NCBI GenBank assembly: GCA_019925105.1
Contig: JAHGAU010000017.1
Location: 558,001-622,000 of the forward strand
Source of the DNA: Niebla homalea
Lineage: Eukaryota > Ascomycota > Lecanoromycetes > Lecanorales > Ramalinaceae
Direction: 5' to 3'
Length of the DNA stretch: 64,000 nucleotides
Shown here: positions 22,520 through 32,691 of the stretch, piece by piece
Layout: each line of letters opens with the position of its first letter
How positions within the stretch are numbered: the first letter of the stretch is position 1
Notes under the pieces: generated by a model
Seen by the model: only the letters and a program-made list of their open reading frames with translations
Told to the model about the DNA's origin: nothing
The model's database searches: none
Made by a program: the position numbers and the translations under genes

Positions 22520-22802
22520 GAAGTCGAAACGTTTGTTGGCTGGGTTGGGAGGGAGGGCTTTGTGTTTCTCCTTCTCTCCATGAGGAAACATTGGGCTGGG
22601 CGGCGCGAGGCTGCAGCTTGAGCTCATGAGGATCCATCGAGAGGGCACAATTTGGGCTTAAGAATGGGAGACCTGGTGGTCGCCGGAAGGTACAGCTCTT
22701 GCAGCAAGTGATTTCACAATTACTCTTTCAAAGGAATCCCTCAATTACTGGGCTAAAAATAAATGTTCACAGCGCAGATTGCTTACATCCAAGCTTACAT
22801 AC

Positions 22803-24362
22803 CTACAATTTGGTGCCCATGTTCACGTGGACTGACTTGCATACACTGTAGGCCTTCAAGCCCTCCTCACCCAACTCGCGTCCAATACCGCTCTGCTTGA
22901 CCCCACCAAAGGGGATCCTGAAATCGCTGTCATTACTGCTGTTGATCCACACCATCCCCGCCTCGATCCTTCGCGCCACTCTATGCGCACGCGTCAGATC
23001 CTGCGTGAAGACGGCGCTACCCAACCCATACGTGGTGTCATTGGCCCTCTCAATAGCGTCTTCTTCCGACTTGAAGCTCGCAATCACGACGAAGGGCCCA
23101 AAGACCTCTTCACGGTAAATCTTCATCGAATCCTTGACGCCTGTGAATACCGTGGGCGCAATGAAGAAGCCCTTGCCATTGACGTCCTTGTGCGGCTCCC
23201 CACCAGCGATCAGCTGTGCCCCCTCCGACTTACCGGATTCAATGTACGAGAGCACGCGGTCATACTGCGCTTTGGTGACCTGCGGACCTTGGAACGTGTC
23301 ATCCTTGAAGGGGTCGCCCACTTTGGACGTTTCCTTGATCTGCGCCTTGAATGCTTCGACGAATTTGTCGTAGATGCTTTCTTCCACCAAGATACGAGAC
23401 GTGGCCGTACAGATCTGGCCCTGATTCGACATGATGCCCGCGTGCGACCATTTGATCGCTTGCTCGAGATCGGCGTCGGCGAAGACGAGCAAAGGGGATT
23501 TGCCGCCGGTCTCCAGCGTGATGTTCTTGAGATTGATGGAGGCCATCTTCATGATCTGCCTTGCCGTGATGGTGGAGCCTGTGAAGGCGATCTTGTCGAT
23601 GTCGAGGTGGGAAGCGATGGCGGCGCCCGCATCTTTGCCGTAGCCGTTGAGGATATTGACGACACCGGGGGGGAAGCCGGCTTCCTTGACGAGCTGGGCG
23701 ATGTAGAGTATGCTCAAGGGGGTCTGCTCTGCTGCTTTTATCACCACGGTGTTGCCGCAGGCCAGTGCAGGGCCGACCTTCCAGGCGAACATGGCGGCGG
23801 GATAGTTCCATGGGATGATCTGGCCACAGACTCCGACGGGTTCGCGGATGGTGTAGGCAAGCTTGGCAGGGTCGTTGTTAATGGTTTGGCCAGAGACCTT
23901 GTCACTCCAGCCTGCATAGTAGCGGATGGTACCAGCGACCTCTGCGATGTCTTCTTCAAGCGCGACGCTGTATGGTTTGCCATTGTCCCAAGTCTCGATA
24001 GTGGCCAAAGTCTCGGCATGGTCGTCTATGAGAGATGCAAGCTTGTACATCAATGCTCCTCTGTCGGTGGCGTGGATTTCTCGCCATGCAGGGTTCTTGA
24101 GCGCGGCGCGAGCTGCTGCGACGGCAAGATCGACATCTTCTGCGGATGCTGCGTACACTGAAGTGATTTCACACTCATCACTGATAATTCATCAGTTTCG
24201 CGTTCTTGCGCGTGGGAGGATAACAACAGCCCACGTCGGATTGATACTCGTGATTTTCTCTCCAGATTTAGAAGCCATAAACTCATTGTTGATGAACAGG
24301 CCCACGGGTTGTTTGTACTTGCGGCCATTAGGAGCAGTGAGGTCGACGAAGAGCTCTGCCAT
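22803..24362 (-). CDS. Aldehyde dehydrogenase (NAD+, AldA type)
   Basis: Two minus-strand exons, 24235-24362 and 22803-24180, 501 residues, the usual ALDH class size. The enzyme oxidises aldehydes such as acetaldehyde to acids with NAD(P)+. Visible family elements are INNEF and INPTDECEITSVYAASAED across the 54-nt intron, IIPWNYP, the Rossmann FTGST, the general base in LETGGKSP (Glu, about 266), the nucleophile in NQGQICTATSR (Cys, about 300), EEVFGPF and FGGVKQSGIGRELGEEG. No targeting signal at the N-terminus (MAELFVDL), so cytosolic is likely. A 392-codon open frame lies on the opposite strand inside the gene; it is an antisense shadow. The donor GTGGGC is weak, but it is the only one that rebuilds the conserved N-terminal block. 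Confidence 0.93.
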
Positions 24363-25191
24363 TTTGAAAAACCTGCTCTCTCTCGAATGATGAATAAATT
24401 TTGGCTTGATAGTTAAGACAAAAGAACAAACAATATTAACGTCAGAGCTGCGGCCCGGATGATGGTGGGACACAACCTGATAAGCTGAACTTCCCCGCAT
24501 CGTTCATCCTGCATCATCGCTGTCCATGCTGTTCGTGTACGACTTCCTTTTTCGTCGTAGCATTCTGCATGTCATCGAACACGCATGTGAATTCTTGAAT
24601 GAGTTACCCTTGTGTGAAAGTGCGATTGTTCAAAGCGAGGAGACAGCAATGCGATTGGCAGCACCTTACGAAAGTAGATCGGAGTCATCTTTGCATCGAT
24701 ATCGCCATCATTGCGATGCCTACATGGGACATCCATCACGTAGATTCCGAAAACTCCGACCAAGATTGGACTTTGTGATGTGAGAGAAGCATAGACTGCT
24801 GGTTACTTTAGTTTCTGGCAAGCTTGATCCTGTCACCATAACGCATTTACATACTCACGATCGGTCCTGCAATACGACCTTCAATAAAGGCCGATACAGC
24901 ATTTCAGTGCAAGGCTGCTGGGCACTATTGGACAATGCAGATGAAAGGGGGCATGGAAACAACGCTAAGCTAGCGCATTCCCAAAATTACACCATGTGGT
25001 TCAACCCAGAGGCTCTCAGCATTCTTTTCTACTGAAAAGAGGATCATCTACGTAGTGCCACATCAGCAAATCGATTTTGATGTCAGCTGATGAGCTGATC
25101 AAGTAATACGAATAGTATATGGTGGACTGCCTTGAGTTGAAAACCTTGATTTCATTCCCTAAGCCTTTCTACATACGTTGTGTCCACCAGA
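24363..25191. promoter_or_regulatory. Divergent intergenic region (ALDH / deaminase)
   Basis: 829 bp between two divergently placed start codons. No coding content was recognised. It should hold the promoters of both genes; no defined operator can be claimed. Confidence 0.4.
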
Positions 25192-25713
25192 ATGTCCGCA
25201 GCGAGCTCCTCACATCCGCACATAGCCAAAGATGATCACCAAGGGTACATGGAATATGCCATCACCTTTGCCAAACTGTCGCCACCTTCGCCTGCCAAAT
25301 TCTGTGTCGGCGCTATTGTTGTAGATGCTGACACAAATACTATCCTGGCATCCGGCTATTCGCTCGAGCTTGAGGGCAATACTCATGCTGAGCAATGCTG
25401 CTTCATAAAGATAGCGCAAAAACACAACGTTGATGAAGGAGCCTTGGAACAAGTACTTCCGCCAAATGCGGTTCTGTACACGACCATGGAGCCTTGCAAC
25501 AAGAGATCGCCAGGTAACATGACTTGTGTTGACCGGATATTGAGGTACGGGAATGCTATCAAGACGGTCTATGTAGGGATTCCAGAGCCAGAGAAATTTG
25601 TTGGCGAGAATACTGGGAAGAAGCGATTAGTGGATGCTGGAATAGAGTACAAATTGGTGGAGTCCTTGGAGGATAGCATTCGGGAAGTCTCAACAGCCGG
25701 ACATACTAATTAA
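25192..25713 (+). CDS. Cytidine/deoxycytidylate-type deaminase (riboflavin DRAP-deaminase-like)
   Basis: Single exon, 173 residues. It carries the CDA-fold zinc site: HAE at residues 65-67 (zinc His and catalytic Glu) and PCNKRSPGNMTC, whose two Cys (about 102 and 112) complete the site. The spacing PC-x8-TC and the later VYVGIPEPEKF / NTGKKRLVDAGIEYKLV resemble the pyrimidine deaminase of riboflavin synthesis (RibD N-terminal domain, deaminase part of fungal Rib2) more than free cytidine deaminases. The reductase or pseudouridine-synthase partner domain is absent, so this is a stand-alone deaminase. The start is the ATG at 25192; the in-frame codon 12 bases upstream is GTG. It converges with the downstream MFS gene at a gap of 141 bp. 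Confidence 0.85.
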   Translation: MSAASSSHPHIAKDDHQGYMEYAITFAKLSPPSPAKFCVGAIVVDADTNTILASGYSLELEGNTHAEQCCFIKIAQKHNVDEGALEQVLPPNAVLYTTMEPCNKRSPGNMTCVDRILRYGNAIKTVYVGIPEPEKFVGENTGKKRLVDAGIEYKLVESLEDSIREVSTAGHTN

Positions 25714-25854
25714 CAAATATCTGGCGAAGATTTACGGCGTTCAACGGACTAGTGTCTGCCACACGACGGTCTGAGGCTTCTTATAGCATCTCAACGGTCG
25801 TGTGAAGCCGGTGATACAGCCTAGCCTCTCTGGAAAGTCATCATGCGGGCCATA

Positions 25855-27517
25855 TTAGCTCTGTGGATTGTGCACAAGTCCCTGAGATGCCTTCAGTAAG
25901 TGCAAGTGCAGCTTGCATGGGACGAGGACGACATACACTGGCAAACTTGCTTCTCGCCCTGATCCTCGGACCAAAGAAGACAAGAGCCCATGGCACCAGC
26001 GTCAGGAGAGCACCAATCCCTCCAAGCAGACTCGAAGCTCCGGGAAAGCCAAGTTTAATGAACATGGCTTTCGTCACCAAGGGAAAGATGCCTCCTAACA
26101 TATTCCTGCAGAATCCTTGAGCTGCCAGTGCTGAGGAGGCGTACCGGTGGTAGGTGTCAGCGAGATAATTGAATACGGCAAGGTAAATCGAAAATATGCC
26201 CATCGTTGCGCATCCCACTGCGATTGTCGGCACGATCCAATGGATCGAGGGAAACGACGTCCAGCCAAACCAGAATAAGCCAATAGGCATGAGAATGCTC
26301 TGCACACAGCTGAAGTAGAGCCTGCCTTCGGGGGTAGAAACAGCTTTGCCGTAATGCTTCGCTACCCTTTCCTGGTAGACACTGATCAAAGTCGAGATCA
26401 GAGCGCCAACGCATATGGCTGCAAAGACAGCGGAGCTTTGCTCGATGTTGAAACCATGGTTCGTTTCAAATACCAGGGGTATTGAGGAGAATGTCAAATA
26501 GAGCACCGCCCAGCTGAAGGCAACCCAGAGAGAAAAGAAAAACACGACGGGCTCCGTGAGAAGCAGATGAAAGGGTCGATAACAGGAGATGCTGATCATT
26601 TTGGTAAGGGTGACTCTTTCTTCATCGCTTTTGACCTTCCATCTGATCCTCTGACTTTGTGTTTGGGTCTTGTCATAGCCCTCAGTTTCCATTTCAAAGC
26701 CAAACAGACCTGCACTTTCTCGTGCTTCATACCAAGTGTTCAGGACCTTTGCTTTACGACTCAACAATACACTACCTCTGGTCTCCTTGAAGAAGAGACA
26801 GACGGCAAGAATGGTGAGGCCACCATCCATCGTCTGGACATAGAAAACCCAGCGCCACTCCAGATTCTGAGCTATTAGACCAGAGCACAAGGGTCCCAGG
26901 CCGGTACCGAGGATTGCCGCACCCGCGAAGAGAGCCATCGGCGCACTCCGATCCTGATGGTGATAGATGTCACTAATGACACCTCCTACCATGGTTGAAA
27001 ATGTGCTACCGCCAACGCCACCGAAAAATCTAGCTACCAACATGCCACCGTACGAGCGAGTCAGCCCACAACAAAGCTGACAGATAACAAAAAGTATCCC
27101 AGTGGCAATGAAGACGGGTCTGCGCCCATTGATCTCTGAAAAGGGTGCCAAAACCATCGGAGCCACAGCGAAACCGGTAGTGAAGGTGGTGATGCCCACG
27201 AGGATAGCGACATCCCCGACACCCCAATACGCTGACATCTGGGTACTCGGCGGACTGTACGATCCGGCTGTGTAGGCCGTGACCGCAGTGATGAGGCATG
27301 AGAGCCACGTGGTGAATCGCTTACGAGACTCTGACCACGTGAAGGGCGAATCATAGGGTTTCAAATCAGGAGGCTGTGAGACTGACGACGCATTTTGTCT
27401 CGGATCAAGGGTGCTGGGGAAAGGTAAATCGGTCTCATGAGTGAGGTAGTGGAAAATCAAAGGGGAGTTTGCAGAAACTGGGGACATGTCAAGATTGAGG
27501 GTCCCTTTTTCTTCCAT
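25855..27517 (-). CDS. MFS transporter (DHA1, polyamine/drug exporter-like)
   Basis: Minus strand. Main exon 25937-27517, plus a short last exon 25855-25881 after a 55-nt intron (GTATGT...TCTCAG), total 535 residues. About 55 residues of hydrophilic N-terminus lead into twelve membrane helices. Signatures are SPPSTQMSAYWGVGDVAILVG, FSEINGRRPVF (helix 2-3 motif), CCGLTRSYGGMLVARFFGGVGGS, EWRWVFYVQ, and in the second half PLVFETNHGF and ADTYHRYASSALAAQGFCRNMLGG. These place it with fungal DHA1 multidrug/polyamine transporters. The start is the ATG at 27517 (MEEKGTLNLD), because the frame's first codon at 27586 is GTG. Without the last intron the frame would run to 25841 with an unrelated 27-residue tail. 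The spliced form ends SKFASGLVHNPQS, a normal short tail. Confidence 0.87.
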
Positions 27518-28404
27518 CGGCTCTAGTCGTTCTGCTGAACCTAGTGGGTGTACCTTTTCAATCAATGGATCCAATTGCAATAACACGACACACTAGAAGC
27601 CAGGACTCATCATGAAAGGATGGGGAAAATGAAGGAGCACATGAGCACATTATAAGCAAAGTGTATTTGATTTTCCTACATTAGTCACAACGGATAGCGG
27701 GTCCTATTCCCGGACGATAGAGTGGAAGAGCACGTCTTGAAGACTTTCACCCTACAGCATTTAGTCGACAACCTTTACTTTAGTGAGTGTGGTGGGATGG
27801 GTTAGAATATGTCCGGTCTCGCCATTGTGGAGGATTATTCCCGGCCGCTACTCCCAAGATCGGTAACAACACTAAAAATTGCCAACGTGTACGCGCTTAA
27901 ACCAAGGGACCCCCAACTTTTCCAATGACCACAATTATTGAGGAAGAGCTTTAATTGTTACAAGCTTGGTATGAAAGATGATCATTGATCTTTACTCTAA
28001 ATCTTTGATAGCCGCCGAGTCTCCCATGAATGAAAGGGGATACAAGACTGCGCACGGTGCAATTTGTAGTGTTGTTAACGAGCCAAGGTCACCTAGGGCC
28101 GCATGATAAGCGGCCTTTTAGCGGAGCCTCAGGCGCGGGTAAAAACAGCCAATCAGCCTCCATGAAGTATCATGAAACGGAAGATATTCCGCATGAATTT
28201 CTTGGGTGTGAGCAGACACGCTGGCTTCAACAGAGCAAGTTTCACATCTGTCCTCAAGTGTCCCAAGTTATAAGACCTATTGATCCTACTCTTGGATGAT
28301 CACTCTCTGATCCCAAGCTGTGCTCACCCTTCCTTGTTCCGTCAAGACTCCTTTTACACATACCTCCTTGTGCATCTCTCTCGCCCTTTTTTCACACCTT
28401 CACC
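27518..28404. promoter_or_regulatory. Divergent promoter region (MFS / BiP)
   Basis: 887 bp between the MFS start (minus) and BiP start (plus). It includes the UPRE-like site at 28215-28224 and a CT-rich leader just upstream of the BiP ATG (about 28310-28400), typical of highly expressed fungal genes. No coding content was recognised. Confidence 0.5.
28215..28224 (-). promoter_or_regulatory. UPRE-like element upstream of BiP
   Basis: Read on the minus strand this is CCAGCGTGTC. It contains CAGCGTGTC, the core of the yeast KAR2 unfolded-protein response element bound by Hac1. It lies 181-190 bp before the BiP ATG, the expected promoter distance. Function is inferred from the match and position. 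Confidence 0.6.
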
Positions 28405-30660
28405 ATGACTCGCCAGGCGAGGAGGAGCTCTAGCTCTTCAACATGGTACTCAGTTGGCTTCCTCCTCTTCGCTCTCCTCTGTCCTCTCGCGTTCCTCAGT
28501 ACCGCCAATGCACAGTCAGACTCACAAGCCCCTATGAGAGAAGATCTTGGTGACGGTATGCTCCCCCTTCACCAGACATCGTCCAAGTCGGCGCTGATCT
28601 CCATTCTACAGTCATCGGCATCGATCTCGGAACTACGTACTCTTGTGTGGGGGTGATGCAAAATGGGAAAGTCGAGATCATCGTGAACGACCAGGGGCAC
28701 CGAATAACACCATCATACGTGGCCTTCAATGATGAGGAACGGCTAATTGGAGACGCCGCAAAGAATCAATACGCCTCGAATCCTCAGAGAACCATCTACG
28801 ACGCTAAGTAAGCTTGATACCTGCAATCCCTCGATACCCCTGACTGACAACTTGCCAGGCGCCTAATTGGTCGCAAGTGGGCGGACAAGGATGTTCAAGC
28901 CGACATCAAGCATTTCCCTTTCAAAGTCACCAACTCGAATGAAAAGCCGGCCGTCACTGTCGAGGTGAGCGGCAAGGATCGATCATTCACACCGGAAGAA
29001 ATCTCCGCCATGGTCCTGGGCAAGATGAGGGATGTCGCTGAGAGCTACCTTGGAAAGCCTGTCAAGAACGCGGTGGTGACAGTTCCGGCCTATTTCAACG
29101 ACAACCAGCGACAAGCCACCAAGGACGCCGGTATCATCGCTGGACTGAACGTCATCCGTGTCGTCAACGAACCCACCGCAGCCGCGATCGCCTATGGATT
29201 GGACCGCACCGGCGGCGAGCGTCAGATTATCGTGTACGATCTAGGAGGAGGAACTTTTGATGTCTCATTGTTGACCATTGATGATGGCGCATTTGAGGTT
29301 CAAGCTACCGCTGGTGACACACATCTTGGCGGAGAAGATTTCGGTAAGCACAAAATGGGCATTAAACATGGAAGACGCACTAACGTTTTCATCAGACCAA
29401 AGGATCATCAACTACTTCGCAAAGAGATACAACAAGGAGAAGAATGTCGACATTACCAAAGATCTCAAGACCATGGGCAAGCTCAAGCGCGAGGTTGAAA
29501 AGGCCAAGAGGACACTCTCCAGCCAGATGTCTGTCCGTATTGAAATCGAGAGCTTCCACAAGGGCGAAGACTTCTCAGAGACACTCACGAGAGCCAAGTT
29601 CGAGGAGTTGAACATGGATTTGTTCAAAAAGACATTGAAGCCGGTTGAGCAAGTTCTCAAGGACGCCAAAGTCAAGAAGAACGAGATCAATGACATCGTC
29701 CTTGTTGGTGGCTCCACTCGTATCCCCAAGGTCCGCGCGATGTTGGAAGAATTCTTTGGCGGCAAGAAGGTCAGTCAGAACATTAACCCCGACGAGGCTG
29801 TTGCTTTTGGCGCAGCTGTCCAGGGTGGTGTTTTGTCTGGTGCCGAAGGTACAACAGAGATCATTCTTATGGACGTCAACCCGTTGACCCTTGGTATTGA
29901 AACCACTGGCGGCGTCATGACCAAGTTGATCCCCCGTGGCACAAGCATTCCCACGCGCAAAAGCCAGATTTTCTCAACGGCCGCTGACAACCAGCCTGTC
30001 GTCCTGATCCAAGTCTGTAAGTGGTTCCAACTACACCCCACTCGCGTTTTCGACCCGGCTAATATTTTTTCAGTCGAGGGTGAACGGTCAATGACCAAGG
30101 ACAATAATTTGTTGGGCAAATTCGATCTTACCGGTATCCCACCCGCCCCTCGTGGCCAACCTCAGATCGAGGTTTCCTTCGAGTTAGACGCGAATGGTAT
30201 CCTCAAGGTTTCCGCGGGCGATAAGGGCACTGGCAAATCGGAGAGTATTACAATTACTAATGACAAAGGTCGTCTTTCGCAAGAAGAGATCGAGCGCATG
30301 ATCGCGGAAGCTCAAGAGTTCGCGGAAGAGGACAAAGCCACCTCGGAGCGCATCCAAGCACGCAACGGTCTTGAGAACTATGTCTTCTCAATCAAAAACC
30401 AGGTCAACGATGAGGAAGGTCTCGGTGGCAAGATTGATGAAGACGACAAGGAGACCCTCTTGGAAGCTGTCAAGGAGACGTCCGACTGGCTTGACGAGAG
30501 CGCAGCGGAGGCTACCACAGAAGACTTCGAGGAGCAAAAGGAGAAATTGAGCAATGTCGCATATCCGATCACGTCCAAATTGTACAGCGGCGGAGCGCCA
30601 GGAGAGGGCCCAATGGGTGGAGAGGATGAGGATGAAGATGGTGGTCACGATGAGCTGTGA
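28405..30660 (+). CDS. kar2: ER-lumenal Hsp70 BiP/Kar2
   Basis: Five exons: 28405-28555, 28612-28807, 28859-29343, 29396-30016 and 30074-30660, 679 residues. This is the ER Hsp70 chaperone for translocation, folding and the unfolded-protein response. The N-terminus holds a signal peptide with hydrophobic core [18 protein letters not shown]. The ATPase domain shows [53 protein letters not shown] and [11 protein letters not shown]. The substrate-binding domain begins after the interdomain linker, with [20 protein letters not shown] and GILKVSA. The protein ends HDEL, the ER retrieval signal. All joins keep the Hsp70 sequence in frame. A UPRE-like site lies in the promoter. The peroxiredoxin gene follows 511 bp downstream on the same strand. 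Confidence 0.98.
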
Positions 30661-31171
30661 GGCGATGAACAAAAGGGGTGTTATAGCTTTCTGCATATGT
30701 AACATCAACGCCAGGCGATAGATTGCTTTTTGTTTACCAATATAGAAGCCATTAGATCTTCATTCTCAAGAAGGCTTTTCGTTTCTTGACGTTTTTAGGT
30801 AGCTTAAGAAGAGCACTCTGTCCCATGAGTAATGTAAGCAGTGAAGGAAAAGTGTTCCTCTTCGTCTTTCATCAGATCCCATTGTCACGTGCAGGCAAAA
30901 ACACAATGACGTGCGGGACTACGCGTGGTATGATATTTGTGTGGGGTTTAGCGACAATTGCGTGATAGGGATCAATAAGCCATAGAAGCCTTGAGCTACC
31001 AGGAAAGGTGCGATAATTATGTGGCGCCAGCATGTGGTTTCTATTCTCTTCCATCTTGTTAATTCTATTCTCTCTTCGAATGTTCGACCCTTTTGAACAT
31101 CCTTCACAAAGGTTGAAGACAATTTAGCAATCTCTACCAGCAAAGCATCCTTGAGTAGAGTATCACCAACC
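30661..31171. other. Intergenic BiP / peroxiredoxin
   Basis: 511 bp between tandem genes. It contains the BiP 3' region and the peroxiredoxin promoter. No other feature recognised. Confidence 0.4.
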
Positions 31172-31999
31172 ATGGGTTCAGTCGAGGAAGAACGTCCTGC
31201 CCCGTAAGTTAGATCTTACACTTGATGGACGATAACTTATCTGACACATATGGCAGGCTTCGTCTTGGTTCCATTGCCCCCAACTTCAAAGCCGACACCA
31301 CCGCGGGCCCCATTGATTTCCATGAGTTCATCGGCGACAACTGGGTCGTCCTCTTCTCCCACCCCGAGGACTACACCCCTGTCTGCACGACTGAGCTCGG
31401 TGCCTTTGCCAAACTAGAACCCGAATTCACAAAGCGCGGCGTCAAGCTGATCGGCCTCTCTGCCAACACGGTCGACTCTCATGGTGGCTGGGTGAAAGAC
31501 ATCAATGAAATCTCGCAGACCAATCTCCGCTTCCCCATCATTGGCGACAAGGAGCGCAAAGTGGCATTAGCCTTCGACATGCTGGATCACCAAGACACCA
31601 CCAATGTGGATCAAAAAGGCATGGCCTTCACCATCCGCAGTGTCTTCATTGTGGACCCGAAGAAGACGATTCGTCTGATAATGTCCTACCCAGCCTCGAC
31701 GGGTCGGAACACGGCGGAAGTGCTGAGGGTGGTGGATTCTTTGCAGACAGGGGATAAGAATAAAGTGACGACGCCAATCAACTGGGTACCAGGTATGTCA
31801 GGTCCCGCATCCCTCGTGGTGCCGGACCAGAGGGGTTTGGCGGATAGCGACAGCTGACAGACTTGCAGGAGATGATGTGATAGTTCACCCGAGCGTCAAG
31901 ACGGAGGATGCGCAGAAGAAGTATCCGGATATGAAGATCGTGAAACCATACTTGAGATTCACTCCTTTACCTAAGGAGCAGACGAGTGCTGCTGTTTGA
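31172..31999 (+). CDS. prx1: 1-Cys peroxiredoxin (Prx6 / Prx1 type)
   Basis: Three exons: 31172-31203, 31257-31792 and 31869-31999, 232 residues. It reduces hydrogen peroxide and lipid hydroperoxides. The peroxidatic cysteine is Cys54 in HPEDYTPVCTTELG; no second cysteine occurs in the predicted protein, so it is a true 1-Cys enzyme. Further signatures are KLIGLSANTVDSHGGWVKDI, FPIIGDKERKVA, SVFIVDPKKTIRL, YPASTGRN and VLRVVDSLQ, plus the C-terminal Prx6 extension (INWVPGDDVIVHPSVKTEDA, YPDMKIVKPYLRF). There is no mitochondrial presequence like that of yeast Prx1, so a cytosolic location is likelier. The first exon codes only about ten residues. Confidence 0.95.
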
Positions 32000-32691
32000 A
32001 AAGGGGACAAAGCATGGCATTGATTTCCAAGGACTATCATTCATGCTAGAACATGGACATGAAAAGATACTCAATCATATATCTCCATCTCTCATCAGTA
32101 TTTCATAACATAAATAAAGTTGACCTCCATCTTTGCGGAGCACTAGGACTCTAGGAGGCTCCGCGCGGCAATAAGGCGGGGATGTGGGGATGGGGAGCTG
32201 GACCCACCCCTGCTGGCTGCTGCCGGCCACTCCTCAGGAACAAAACATGCTCTCTGCCTGTCTGCCATTCAAACACCACCTTCACCTTGCACCGTTCCCC
32301 AAACCTCCCTTACTCAACCTTGCAGCTGTCAGTGAGAGGTAGATGCAGGAAAATCTTACCTGCTTGCATCCGCTCAACGTGCTGTCAGAACCCTTTTCCC
32401 CATTCTGACGCAAGGTCTCATCTACCGACGCAAAGGCCCGACACTAGCAAGCGTCGAGGTGTGCGCAAGGAATCTGACGGAGTAATCGCATCTTGCTGAA
32501 GAGACAGGATTTCGAAAGTGACAGACGTGTGGGCGTTGCCCTCAGGGGCGGTGAGTTCGTTCGTTCGTTCGTTCGTTCGTTGCCTCAATCCTGCTTCATC
32601 CCCCCGCCGCTCCGCCTGCTCGCACTTACATCTGCCTATACTTCCATTCTCCGTTCCTCTCCTGGCCTGTCCAGATATCACTCAGCTCACA
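32000..32691. other. Intergenic and 5' leader of Mds3-like gene
   Basis: 692 bp between peroxiredoxin and the kelch gene. An in-frame open stretch runs back from 32692 to a GTG at 32518 without an ATG, so it is best read as 5' leader. It contains the TTCG repeat. Confidence 0.4.
32556..32579 (+). repeat. TTCG microsatellite, 6 units
   Basis: Six perfect tandem TTCG units about 113 bp upstream of the ATG of the Mds3-like gene, in the likely 5' UTR or promoter. Tetranucleotide repeats of this kind are usually polymorphic. Confidence 0.9.

Noticed and set aside
22983..24161. 392-codon open frame on the plus strand
   Set aside because: It lies fully antisense to the aldehyde dehydrogenase exon, whose motifs are unmistakable. 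Its sequence has no recognisable domain. A long shadow frame is expected in GC-rich coding DNA.
19690..27517. Secondary-metabolite or catabolic cluster (two MFS, ALDH, deaminase)
   Set aside because: No backbone enzyme, no cluster transcription factor and mixed orientations; the grouping is compatible with chance.
28160..28230. Heat-shock element upstream of BiP
   Set aside because: GAA and TTC triplets occur near 28180-28200, but their spacing (four, five or one base) does not fit the two-base spacing of a heat-shock element.
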